Shown here piece after piece: positions 1 through 7,292 of a stretch of 39,151 nucleotides of DNA. The stretch is from an uncultured Bacteroidaceae bacterium (GTDB lineage: Bacteria; Bacteroidota; Bacteroidia; Bacteroidales; Bacteroidaceae). Numbering within the stretch: the stretch's first letter is position 1; each line of letters starts with the position of its first letter. Position numbers and translations under genes: made by a program. The notes below the pieces were generated by a model that was given only the letters and a program-made list of their open reading frames with translations, had not been told where the DNA came from and did no database searches. The stretch is from assembly GCA_905235525.1 (NCBI GenBank), contig CAJOLW010000016.1, positions 1 to 39,151 on the forward strand. Direction: 5' to 3'.

Positions 1-808
1 TCGCCATCCCAGACGGCGTAGGTGAAGAGGGTGATCCACTCGCCGAGGATGAGGAGACGGGTCTCGCGGCTGAGCATGAGGTCGAGTTCGATGTGGCGAT
101 GGCCGAAGATGAAGTAGTTGACTTCTGGATGGGTCTTGAGATAGTCTTTGGCAAAGAGGACAAGGCCCTCCTTGTCTTCGCCCTGATAGGGGGTCTCACC
201 ATTGTTGGGGGCACTCTCGTAACCGACCAGTTTGGTGTCGTTCTTGAAGCCGTCTTTGGTCATCACGCGCCCCTCCTCGTCTGGCTGTAGGCAGCCGTTT
301 GTGCGTTTCATGCGTGAATGTTTTGCCCAGTTAAGCCCGAAGTTCATGAACCAGTGGGGGTGAATCCAACGTGCCATCTTTTGCAAGGTCTTGTTGCGGA
401 AGCACCAGAACATGAAGTGGGTTGATTTGCCCTCCTCGTAAAGTCCGTCGCCATGAGCGAGATAGAAGATCCCCTGATGTCGAGGGTGCAGGGCTGACGG
501 TGAAGAATCACGCCACATTCCTTCTCCAAGTAGTCGCCCATCCACATGTCGTGATTGCCCGTGAAGTAGTGCACCTCTACTCCTAAATCAGTCAGTTCGC
601 TGATTTTGCCGAGGAAACGGGTGTAGCCTTTGGGCACGACCTCTTTGTACTCAAACCAGAAGTCGAACATGTCGCCCAGCATATAGACGGCTTCTGCCTT
701 CTCCTTGATTTTGTCGAGGAAGTTGACAAGACGGCGTTCTTGGGTGCGTCGGTGCTCGATGGCACGGCTACCCAGATGGGCATCGCTGATAAAGTAGATA
801 TTCTTCAT
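1..808 (-). pseudogene. lpxH: LpxH-like UDP-2,3-diacylglucosamine diphosphatase, frameshifted and cut by the window edge
   Basis: A calcineurin-like metallophosphoesterase, most likely the lipid A enzyme that hydrolyses UDP-2,3-diacylglucosamine to lipid X at the inner membrane. Metal-binding motifs run in order: SDAHLG near residue 8, GDMFDFWFEY near 45, GNHDMW near 84, then AHGDGLYEEG and FGHRHIELD. The first three are in the frame that starts at 808. The last two are in another frame, reached by adding one G to the run of four (CCCC on the plus strand, 471-474). Without that base the protein ends as a 154-residue product with an unrelated tail. The second frame stays open to position 1, so the C-terminus lies outside the window. 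LpxH is normally essential, so a sequencing error is at least as likely as a true pseudogene. The family is clear; the lipid A role is inferred. Confidence 0.8.
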
Positions 809-991
809 GTTTGGCAGTTATATTAGGAGTTAAAGGAGTTAGAAGGAGTTAAAGCCGAATGTTAGGGTTATAGAGTTTAGGGCTGAGGGTATAGAGACGA
901 GAGTCGCCCAGCGCATGGGCTGGCAGAGTATCGGCCTTTAACTTCTGAGCGGAGCGATAACTCCTCTAACTCCCTTAACTCCTTGATTTTA
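809..991. repeat. Intergenic repeats between the LpxH-like and DUF59 genes
   Basis: No gene is seen. The stretch holds degenerate direct repeats of AGGAGTTAAA/AGGAGTTAGA at 819-858 and their reverse complements (AACTCC units) at 959-985, so the two groups could form a large hairpin. At 902-923 there is a 22-bp sequence, with core GCCCAGCGCATGGGC, that recurs perfectly at 30256-30277; its arms GCCCA/TGGGC can pair. I see no clear TAnnTTTG promoter here. Confidence 0.6.
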
Positions 992-1420
992 TCACATAAA
1001 TCCTAAGTCGAGTTTGGCTTCTTCACTCATCATGTCCTTGTTCCATTCTGGCTCAAAGACCACGTTGACATTGACAGTCTTCACGTCGGGGATGCCTTCG
1101 AGTTTCTGCTGAATGTCCTCCAAGATGAAGTCGGCAGCAGGGCAGTTGGGGGCGGTGAAGGTCATGTCGATGTCGATGTCGAAGCCCTCAAGCCCCTTCC
1201 CAGCCTCCCCCAGGGGGGAGGAGTCCCCTTCGGATTGCTGGTCGTTTGTTTGCAGTCCGGATGGCTTCATCCCCCCTTGGGGGGACAGGAGGGGGGCTTT
1301 GTTTTCCTTCACATCTATCTTATAGATCATGCCGAGATCCCACACGTTGACGGGGATTTCGGGGTCGAACACCGTCTTCAGGTATTCGACGGTCTTTTCT
1401 TCTACTTCGTATTTGGTCAT
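992..1420 (-). CDS. DUF59/MIP18-family Fe-S assembly protein with an in-frame insertion
   Basis: A small protein of the MIP18/SufT-like (DUF59) family, which helps mature or target iron-sulfur clusters in the cytoplasm. The N-terminal half (FDPEIPVNVWDLGMIYKI, residues 18-35) and the C-terminal half with MTFTAPNCPAADF, including the conserved Cys, match the family. The family is usually about 100 residues; this protein has 142. The excess is a low-complexity stretch at about residues 40-78 (with PLLSPQGGMKPS and SSPLGEAGKG) encoded by a GC-rich palindromic repeat that keeps the reading frame. It lies downstream of radC on the same strand, separated by a strong hairpin. Family assignment is firm; the exact client is unknown. 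Confidence 0.85.
   Translation of the reverse strand: MTKYEVEEKTVEYLKTVFDPEIPVNVWDLGMIYKIDVKENKAPLLSPQGGMKPSGLQTNDQQSEGDSSPLGEAGKGLEGFDIDIDMTFTAPNCPAADFILEDIQQKLEGIPDVKTVNVNVVFEPEWNKDMMSEEAKLDLGFM
1190..1299. repeat. GC-rich palindromic element inserted in frame in the DUF59 gene
   Basis: About 110 bp bounded by AAGCCCC (1190-1196) and GGGGCTT (1293-1299), a 7-bp terminal inverted repeat. Inside are two palindromes, CCTCCCCCAGGGGGGAGG near 1205 and CCCCCCTTGGGGGG at 1271-1284. The segment 1271-1300 is about 90% identical to 35165-35194 inside the phosphopantetheinyl transferase gene. It encodes the residues that make the DUF59 protein longer than its family. Confidence 0.7.
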
Positions 1421-1474
1421 ATTCTTTGTAGTTCTACTTGTTTCGGCAGATGTGCCTGCTTGGGGTGTTGGTGC

Positions 1475-1537
1475 CGTACCCGAGGGGTACGCCTTGCCGT
1501 AGTCGAGGGGTACACCTCATCGTACCCCTCGGGTACG
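1475..1537. other. Strong hairpin between radC and the DUF59 gene
   Basis: A perfect 17-bp inverted repeat, CGTACCCGAGGGGTACG at 1475-1491 and its reverse complement at 1521-1537, encloses a 29-nt loop that holds a third partial copy (CGAGGGGTAC, 1504-1513). It lies between two minus-strand genes with no T-run on either side, so it may stabilise or process RNA rather than terminate. Confidence 0.6.
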
Positions 1538-1572
1538 TTCTTATGGAGCAGTTATCTTTGTCGTTCTTTTTG

Positions 1573-2265
1573 TTAAAGTTTACCGTTTTCGGAGAAACTG
1601 TAGTATTCTCCCTCTGTCACGATGACGTGGTCCACCATTCGCAGGTTGATGGCCTGTGCCGCCCGATTGAGGCGCTGGGTCAGTTCCTCGTCGTAGCGAC
1701 TGGGGCGCAGGTTGCCGCTGGGATGGTTGTGAACAAAGATGAAAGAAGTGGCATCGTGACGTAGTGCCTCTTTGAGTACCATTCTTACATCCACAGACGT
1801 CTCGGTCAGTCCTCCTGCACTGATTCTTACGCAGTTGATGAGGCGGGCGAAGTTGTTCAGCAGTAGCACCCAACTTTCCTCGTGGGTGAGGTCTTGTATG
1901 AGTGGATTCATGTATTGCAGTACATCTGCACTGGTGCGAAACTGTTGAATGGCGTGGCTGTCTTCCATCATGCGGCGTTTGCCTATTTCGGCGGCGGCGA
2001 TGATGGTGAGTGCTTTGGCTTCGCCGATGCCGTTGTAACGTAGCAAGTCCTGAAGGGTCATGTGGTTGAGCCCTCTGAGGGTGTCGCCACAATCGTGGAG
2101 CACTTCCTGCATCAGTTCCACCGCAGACTTCTTGGTGGTGCCCCCTCCGATGAGGATGGCGAGCAGTTCTGCATTGGTGAGTGCTTCCGCCCCTTTTGCC
2201 ATGAGTTTCTCGCGTGGACGGTCTTCTTCCGCCCAGTGCTTGATGGATGTATGTTGCTCAATCAT
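1573..2265 (-). CDS. radC: RadC-family JAMM-domain protein
   Basis: A 230-residue RadC family protein. Known members have an N-terminal helix-hairpin-helix-like domain and a C-terminal JAMM (MPN+) metallopeptidase-like fold; the exact biochemical role is unsettled despite the DNA-repair label. The helical part includes ALTNAELLAILIGGG and YNGIGEAKA. The metal site HNHPSGNLRPSRYDEELT is intact (HxHP and S-x2-D pattern). A longer reading frame exists upstream, but the start at 2265 (MIEQHTSIKHW) is preferred. It matches the family length, and its ATGATTGA overlaps the stop codon of the upstream glycosyltransferase gene by 8 nt, which is typical of translational coupling. Confidence 0.93.
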   Translation of the reverse strand: MIEQHTSIKHWAEEDRPREKLMAKGAEALTNAELLAILIGGGTTKKSAVELMQEVLHDCGDTLRGLNHMTLQDLLRYNGIGEAKALTIIAAAEIGKRRMMEDSHAIQQFRTSADVLQYMNPLIQDLTHEESWVLLLNNFARLINCVRISAGGLTETSVDVRMVLKEALRHDATSFIFVHNHPSGNLRPSRYDEELTQRLNRAAQAINLRMVDHVIVTEGEYYSFSENGKL

Positions 2266-3325
2266 AGAAGTTCTTTTCAAATGCTGTAAATTCGTCCTTA
2301 CCTTGCACACAGCGCAACCACCAAGCCTTGAGGAAACCGAAGCCATAGCCCATCAACTGCACAAAGGCTGCCTCGACACTAAGGAAGCCAATCACCATGT
2401 TCTTGTTCTTGATGCTGGAATCAACGAAGATGAGCAGCATATAGAGAGCAATGGGCAGGAGGCAAAGGGCGTATGCGGGAATGAAGCCGCCATTGGGCAA
2501 CAGCAGTCCTGTGGCAGTCTGGTTGTAGTAGTCCCAAAGACGGAAGAACACGGCTCCTGCAATGAGCAACAGCACACCGACGGTGAAGACCATTGGCAGC
2601 AGATGCACCAGTTTCAGGGTGCCGGGATGCCGTTTGGTCAGGTTGATGCGGGCGATGCCGGAATTGAATACCTGCTTGAAGAATTTGTCCATGTCGGTTC
2701 TCCGCTTGTGCCAAACCCATGCATCGGGGAAGAGGCGAGAGGTGTAGCCTGCCTCCACAATGCGATAACTGAAGTCGATGTCTTCTCCGAAACGCATCTT
2801 GCTGAATCCGTGCAGTTTGAGATAGACATCCCGGCGCATGCCCATATTAAACGAACGGGGGTAGAACTTGTCCATCGCCCCTTTCTTCTTACCGCCACGA
2901 ATGCCGCCAGTGGTGAAGAAGGAGGTCATGCTGTAGGAGATGGCCTTCTGCACGTTGGTGAACGACTCGTGGGCGGCATCGGGACCTCCGAAAGCATCGC
3001 AAGGGTTTTCAGCCAACTCTTTCTCGATGGCAGCCAGATAGCCTTCAGGCAGCACACAGTCGCTGTCAAGAATCAGCACATACTCGCCCTTTGAGTGTTC
3101 CACACCATAGTTTCGGGCAGGGCCGGGGCCTCCGTTCTTCTTGGTGAGGTACTGGAGGGTCAGCCTGTCGGTGTATTTCTCCACCACTTCCTGACAAGGC
3201 ACACTTGACCCGTCTTCCACCACGACCACCTCAAAGTCCTTGACCGTCTGAAGGGTCAGGCTCTCCAGCAGTTCATCCACTTCGTCGGGACGATTATAGA
3301 CGGGTATGATGACAGAGTACTTCAT
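2258..3325 (-). CDS. Family 2 glycosyltransferase with C-terminal membrane helices
   Basis: A 355-residue GT-A fold glycosyltransferase that probably transfers a nucleotide-sugar residue to a lipid or cell-envelope polysaccharide at the inner membrane. The N-terminus MKYSVIIPVYNRPDEV is the typical GT2 nucleotide-binding start. LILDSDCVLP is the DxD-type metal site (about residue 91), and GEDIDFSYRI is the acceptor-site ED motif (about residue 185). After residue 240 there are two or three hydrophobic segments (VFTVGVLLLIAGAVFF, YALCLLPIALYMLLIF) that likely anchor it. It follows the PorT-like gene with a 2-nt gap and overlaps radC by 8 nt, so the three form an operon. The sugar and acceptor cannot be read from sequence. 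Confidence 0.88.
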   Translation of the reverse strand: MKYSVIIPVYNRPDEVDELLESLTLQTVKDFEVVVVEDGSSVPCQEVVEKYTDRLTLQYLTKKNGGPGPARNYGVEHSKGEYVLILDSDCVLPEGYLAAIEKELAENPCDAFGGPDAAHESFTNVQKAISYSMTSFFTTGGIRGGKKKGAMDKFYPRSFNMGMRRDVYLKLHGFSKMRFGEDIDFSYRIVEAGYTSRLFPDAWVWHKRRTDMDKFFKQVFNSGIARINLTKRHPGTLKLVHLLPMVFTVGVLLLIAGAVFFRLWDYYNQTATGLLLPNGGFIPAYALCLLPIALYMLLIFVDSSIKNKNMVIGFLSVEAAFVQLMGYGFGFLKAWWLRCVQGKDEFTAFEKNFYD

Positions 3326-3327
3326 CC

Positions 3328-4059
3328 TTATTCAAAATAGAACGTGAAAACAATCATCTTGCTCTTCGCTCTGTTGACTGATTGTGTGAAAACGAGGTCG
3401 GCATCCTCTCTGATGTCAGAACGGTTCTTGTTGATGACATTGGAGAGTCCGTACATGAACTTCACCTCGGGAATAAACTTGAAAAAGGGCAGGTAGAAGT
3501 CGCAACCGATGCCTGCTTCCAGATAGATGTCTGTCTGTTTGAGCAGGTATTGCTTCTGCTTCTTCACGGTGAGGTCGAGTGCAGGAGTGACACCTGCCAT
3601 CATGTAAGGGCGGTAGTTATTGAAACGTTCTGCCGCAAACTTTATATCAACAGGTATCGTGACGTAAGTCGATTTGATAGTCTGGAATTGCTTGTCACCA
3701 TTCAGTTCGTTGCGGAACGTGAGGTTCTTCGTGCCAAAGTGCATGGTGGGGATGATACGCAGACTGAGATTTTTCGTCAGGTAGAATTCGCCCAGAATGC
3801 CGACAGAGAAGCCCGGCTCATAGTTCGGTGTTTCGGCAAACCACTGATCGCCAGCCTCATTGACAAAACCGTTCTGTTCCAGTTCGATGTCCTGCAGGTG
3901 CATGCCTGCAAGGAAGCCATAGTGGAACAAGCGCTGGTCCACGTAGGGACGATTCATCACCTTCCTCTTCTGGGCATACGCCATCCCAGAAGGGGAGGGA
4001 AGAAGCATCATGAATGCCCACAGAACCCCTATTATATAACAATGTGTTGTTTTCATCAA
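3328..4059 (-). CDS. porT: PorT-like outer-membrane beta-barrel protein
   Basis: A 243-residue secreted protein predicted to be an outer-membrane beta-barrel. Residues 1-29 form a signal peptide ending at AYAQ. The rest alternates amphipathic strands (FHYGFLAGMHLQDIEL, LSLRIIPTMHFGTKNL, YVTIPVDIKFAAE) and ends with an aromatic residue near the C-terminus (MIVFTFYFE), as barrels do. Size and the conserved start FHYGFLAGM resemble PorT/SprT, a component of the type IX secretion system of Bacteroidota. It is first in the porT-GT2-radC operon; a possible promoter is the minus-strand half of the palindrome at 4184-4203. The barrel call is firm; the PorT identity is inferred and could instead be a generic PorT-family barrel. 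Confidence 0.7.
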   Translation of the reverse strand: MMKTTHCYIIGVLWAFMMLLPSPSGMAYAQKRKVMNRPYVDQRLFHYGFLAGMHLQDIELEQNGFVNEAGDQWFAETPNYEPGFSVGILGEFYLTKNLSLRIIPTMHFGTKNLTFRNELNGDKQFQTIKSTYVTIPVDIKFAAERFNNYRPYMMAGVTPALDLTVKKQKQYLLKQTDIYLEAGIGCDFYLPFFKFIPEVKFMYGLSNVINKNRSDIREDADLVFTQSVNRAKSKMIVFTFYFE

Positions 4060-4160
4060 CTTAATAAACGAGAAAAACCTTCATTTATTTTGTGGGAAAA
4101 AGAGTAAGTCGTGACTTTCACTCTGTGCCAGTTGCTTTTGCTCGGAAAAACTCAAATAAA

Positions 4161-4203
4161 TTTGGTTGTTCGCTCGCTTTGTCGTAACTTTGTGCAAAGT
4201 TAC
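4161..4203. promoter_or_regulatory. Divergent promoter pair sharing a palindromic -7 region
   Basis: For proC (plus), TTTG at 4161-4164 is followed by 20 nt and TAACTTTG at 4185-4192, the Bacteroidota sigma-ABfr pattern. The sequence 4184-4203 is an almost perfect palindrome made of GTAACTTTG and its complement with a TG centre. It therefore places a second TAACTTTG on the minus strand (4202-4195) facing the porT operon. The -33 element of the minus promoter is poor. Confidence 0.65.
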
Positions 4204-4232
4204 ATAATTTAATCGAAACGAACACAAGAAAA

Positions 4233-4997
4233 ATGAAACTTACTGTCATTGGCGCTGGCAATATGGGCGGCGCGCTCATCAAAGGGTGGGCAAAAAGTGG
4301 AAAGGTTGACAATATCACCGTTGCAGACAAGAATGAGGTACTTCTTGCCCAGTTCAAGAAGGAATACCCTGCACTCAACGTCACAACCGACAATGTGGAG
4401 GCAGTGAAGGATGCCGACATTGTTGTGCTCGTCGTGAAACCCTGGCTCATGAAGATGGTGTTGGCAGAGGTGAAGCATGTGCTCAACCTTGAGAAGCAGA
4501 TTATCGTGTCTGATGCAGCCAACTTCACCACAGGTATGCTGGCTGAGGAGTTGGGTGAGGAAGGTCAGTTCTTCTATGTCATCCCTAACATTGCGGCCAG
4601 CATGAGTTTCATTGCCAAGGCTCCGAGAGTAACTGACGAGAGCCTGAAAGCGGTGGAAGACCTCTATGCCCTTGACGGCGATACGCTTGTGGTGGGTGAG
4701 AATCTTGTCGGCCCAGGCATGATGATGGCATCGTGCGGCATTGCTTACGTGATGCGCTATATCCGTGCTCAAATGGAAGGCGGTTGTGAGATGGGTTTCT
4801 ATCCCCAGCAAGCCAAGCAGATTGCCCTTCAGACCATGCAGGGAGCCGTTTCTTTGCTTAAAGCGACAGGTTGGCATCCCGAAGAAGCCATCGATAAAGT
4901 CACCACTCCTGGCGGCGTGACCATCAAGGGACTCAACGAACTTGATCACGCAGGTTTCAATTCGGCAGAAGGCAGGGTTGAAATAAGTGAAGAGTGA
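4233..4997 (+). CDS. proC: Pyrroline-5-carboxylate reductase
   Basis: A 254-residue NAD(P)H-dependent reductase that makes proline from pyrroline-5-carboxylate, the last step of proline synthesis, in the cytoplasm. The N-terminal Rossmann motif GAGNMGGAL (residues 8-16) binds the cofactor. VVLVVKPW follows the nucleotide-binding half, PNIAASM holds the conserved proline-asparagine of the active site, and the C-terminal dimerisation domain carries the ProC signature VTTPGGVTIKGLNELDHAGF. After this signature, where the family normally ends with a short helix, the protein runs into EGRVEISEE encoded by the repeat that begins at 4985, so the stop codon lies inside the repeat. Activity is probably kept, since the catalytic and signature residues are present. 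Confidence 0.93.
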   Translation: MKLTVIGAGNMGGALIKGWAKSGKVDNITVADKNEVLLAQFKKEYPALNVTTDNVEAVKDADIVVLVVKPWLMKMVLAEVKHVLNLEKQIIVSDAANFTTGMLAEELGEEGQFFYVIPNIAASMSFIAKAPRVTDESLKAVEDLYALDGDTLVVGENLVGPGMMMASCGIAYVMRYIRAQMEGGCEMGFYPQQAKQIALQTMQGAVSLLKATGWHPEEAIDKVTTPGGVTIKGLNELDHAGFNSAEGRVEISEE

Positions 4998-5097
4998 AAA
5001 GTGAAGAGTGAAAAATCTAAATTACTTTTGCAAACAAGGAACACGCCGCATGGCAGGTAACTTGGATTTTTCACTCTTCACTTTTCATTTTTCACTT
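4985..5097. repeat. 34-bp inverted repeat of GTGAAAAGTGAA type downstream of proC
   Basis: The left arm at 4985-5018 and the right arm at 5064-5097 are inverted copies differing at only about three positions, both built from AGTGAAAAGTGAAGAGTGAAAA units. The folded stem would act as a 3' stabiliser or terminator for proC. Shorter pieces of the same family occur at 7262-7292 (GGTAACTTAGATTTGTCACT) and near 34020. The proC stop codon (4995-4997) is inside the left arm. Confidence 0.75.
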
Positions 5098-5103
5098 ATT
5101 TTT

Positions 5104-5134
5104 TTTGTTGAATAAAAAAAAAATCCTACCTTTG
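5104..5134 (+). promoter_or_regulatory. Promoter of tRNA-Leu
   Basis: TTTG at 5104-5107, a 19-nt spacer rich in A, and TACCTTTG at 5127-5134 match the Bacteroidota housekeeping promoter. The tRNA begins 21 nt downstream of the -7 box. Confidence 0.75.
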
Positions 5135-5154
5135 CACCCGCATTTAGGAAAAAT

Positions 5155-5236
5155 GCCCAGATGGCGGAATTGGTAGACGCGTTGGTCTCAAACACCAATG
5201 GAGCAATCCGTGCCGGTTCGATCCCGGCTCTGGGTA
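5155..5236 (+). tRNA. tRNA-Leu (anticodon CAA)
   Basis: Acceptor arms GCCCAGA (5155-5161) and TCTGGGT (5229-5235) pair with one terminal G-U. The anticodon stem TTGGT/ACCAA holds the loop CTCAAAC, giving anticodon CAA, which reads UUG. The T arm GCCGG-TTCGATC-CCGGC is perfect. A short variable arm between the anticodon and T stems and the 82-nt length fit a class II leucine tRNA. CCA is not encoded. It has its own promoter and a terminator directly after it. Confidence 0.95.
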
Positions 5237-5241
5237 CTACG

Positions 5242-5283
5242 AAAGGACTTCTGTAAAAATGAATTTGCAGAAGTCCTTTTTTG
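5242..5283 (+). terminator. Rho-independent terminator after tRNA-Leu
   Basis: AAAGGACTTCTG (5242-5253) pairs with CAGAAGTCCTTT (5268-5279) and is followed by a T-run. It ends just before the start of the LolA-like gene at 5299. Confidence 0.88.
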
Positions 5284-5298
5284 TTCTATAAACAGAAA

Positions 5299-5914
5299 AT
5301 GATGAAGACAAGACTGATACTGGGTTTGATGTTGATGCTGTTCGTGTATGTCGTACAAGCACAAGAAACCGCTAACTCTCGTCAAGCACGCAAGATGTTT
5401 GACGAGGTCTATGAAAGGGTGTTTGGTGCTCAAGGTGCAACTCTGCATTATAAAGTGAATGTTGCCAACCTCTACAAGACAGAGGGTGCCATTTGGTACA
5501 AGGGGAAGAAAATACCTTTCCAAAAACAGTAAGGCTTGGAATGACGGCGTGACCTCCTATGTGGTGAAGGATGATAAGAAACGGGTGGAAATCTACAATA
5601 GCAATGACCCCAAGCAGAGCCGTTTCGGCGATGACTTTAAGTTTGAGCCCAACAACTACAACTACCATATCGCTTCCGATCCGAAGGGGTATCTACTTAC
5701 TCTCCGTTTGAAAAAGGGAATGAAAGGAATGAAGGAGATTCGTGCTTTGCTTGACAAGAAAACACACGATCCCCTCCATCTTCGTATCAAGGTCGCCTTC
5801 ATTTGGGCGAATGTAGATGTGTCCCAATTCAAGGCAGGAGGCATCACCGATGACACCTTCACCTTCCCTCGTAATCAATATAAGGATTATGAGGTGGTGG
5901 ATAAGAGGAAGTGA
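5299..5914 (+). pseudogene. LolA-like periplasmic lipoprotein chaperone, frameshifted
   Basis: A protein of about 205 residues with a signal peptide (MMKTRLILGLMLMLFVYVVQAQ), followed by the layout of Bacteroidota LolA-like proteins: an N-terminal helix (QARKMFDEVYERVF), then a curved sheet of strands such as ATLHYKVNVANLYKTEGAIWYKGKK and SYVVKDDKKRVEIYN. LolA carries lipoproteins from inner to outer membrane. The frame breaks in the A4 run at 5509-5512: removing one A joins KGKK to YLSKNSKAWNDG, and the second frame continues to TGA at 5912-5914. The total of 616 nt is 3n+1, which fits one inserted base. The start at 5299 is an ATG; an upstream TTG would fall in the terminator. The LolA assignment is moderate and the frameshift is clear. 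Confidence 0.7.
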
Positions 5915-5940
5915 AAAAACGGAAAAAGGAGTTAAATTTT

Positions 5941-7143
5941 TCACTTAGATACTTTTATTCCCTTATTCACAATAGCGCACACACACGAGTCGCTCCACAC
6001 GTTTTCTGCCGTTTCCACCATGTCGATGATGGTGAAGATGGGCAGGATGATGCCCATGATGCCGATGGGGGCACCAACGCCAGCCATGAGGGAGAGTGTG
6101 AGGAAGTAGCAGCCCATGGGCACACCAGCATTGCCGACGGCAGAAACGACAGCAATGAGAATCCACAGGAGCAAGGTGGAAAGGTCAAGTACAGTGCCTC
6201 CGTTCTGCATCACATAGAGCGAAGTGACAAGGATGAAAGCGGCACAGCCATTCATGTTGATGGTGGTGCAGATGGGCAGCACGAACCTTGCCACTTCTGG
6301 ACGCACCTTCTGACGTCCTTCTGCTGACTGCATCGTGACGGGTAATGTTGCAGCACTACTCTTAGTGAAGAGAGCCATCAGTACGGCTGGTGACATGGCT
6401 TTCAGCACTTTCCATGGATTCAGTCCTCTTATCAGCAGGAAGAGAGGCAACACCACGAAGAACTGGATGAGGTTGCCACCGAGGATGACACCCACATATT
6501 GTCCCAACGAACCGATTGCCACCCCTGCTGACATTTGGGCGGAGAGTTGTGCGGCGAATGCCACAATACCCAAAGGCAGTGTCCAGATGAGGGCACGGAT
6601 GAGGGTGTAGAGCAGTTCTTGCAGCCCCAAGATGCCTTTAATAAGCACTTGCACGTTCTCGCTCTTCTTGATGAATGCCAGTGCCAGTCCCACGGCGGCA
6701 CTGATGAGCAGGATGCTGAGTACGTTGCCTTTAGCGAAGGGTTCCACTACATTGTTGGGGATGACGCTGAGGATGTGGTCATAGTAGGTGAGTTCTCCCA
6801 AATTCTCTGGTACGTCTGTTTGACCAGTCGTCACTACTTCAGCAGGCAGGTTCTCAGGACTGATGATAAGATACAGCACAAGACCCACAAGGGCTGCAGC
6901 AATGGTGGTCATGAGGGTGTAAGTGATGGTGTGCAGGAAAATTTTTCCCGTCTCCTTCTTTCCTCCTAAAGATGAGAGTGTGGTGATGATTGCCAAGGCG
7001 ATGGTGGGCACTGCCACAAACTGGAAGAGCCTTGTATAGGCGGTGGCGATGAAGCCCAGCAGTCCGTCGATCCACTCAATGCCTAACCAACCGAGCACTG
7101 CACCCACGATGAGTGCGCTTGTCCAAATGATGATATTCTTCAT
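5941..7143 (-). CDS. Dicarboxylate/amino acid:cation symporter (DAACS family)
   Basis: A 400-residue inner-membrane Na+- or H+-coupled symporter of the GltPh/GltT/SstT family for dicarboxylates or amino acids. Transport-core motifs are present: the Ser-rich re-entrant hairpin TKSSAATLPVT (about residue 260), the unwound TM7 signature TINMNGCA (about 292; NMDGT in classical members), GNAGVPMG in HP2 (about 340), and the TM8 substrate-binding segment DMVETAENVWSDSCV. The N-terminus has about six hydrophobic helices. In place of the TM8 Arg that binds the side-chain carboxylate of acidic substrates there is a Glu-Thr-Ala-Glu stretch, so a neutral amino acid such as Ser or Thr is plausible. It converges with the LolA-like gene and follows the TonB receptor with a 149-nt gap, so it may have its own promoter. 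Confidence 0.88.
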   Translation of the reverse strand: MKNIIIWTSALIVGAVLGWLGIEWIDGLLGFIATAYTRLFQFVAVPTIALAIITTLSSLGGKKETGKIFLHTITYTLMTTIAAALVGLVLYLIISPENLPAEVVTTGQTDVPENLGELTYYDHILSVIPNNVVEPFAKGNVLSILLISAAVGLALAFIKKSENVQVLIKGILGLQELLYTLIRALIWTLPLGIVAFAAQLSAQMSAGVAIGSLGQYVGVILGGNLIQFFVVLPLFLLIRGLNPWKVLKAMSPAVLMALFTKSSAATLPVTMQSAEGRQKVRPEVARFVLPICTTINMNGCAAFILVTSLYVMQNGGTVLDLSTLLLWILIAVVSAVGNAGVPMGCYFLTLSLMAGVGAPIGIMGIILPIFTIIDMVETAENVWSDSCVCAIVNKGIKVSK

Positions 7144-7292
7144 ATTCTTTGTAAAGTATAGAGTTTTAATTTAAGTAAGAATTAAGAGTTGGGAAAAAGA
7201 AATTTCGTGCTTAGAGAAGTTGACGTAGTGTACGCATTCCACATGACTCTTATTAACTTCGGTAACTTAGATTTGTCACTTTTCACTTATTT

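Noticed and set aside
2060-3094. A 344-codon plus-strand frame opposite the glycosyltransferase gene
   Set aside because: Antisense to a gene with clear GT2 motifs; composition is unlike a protein.
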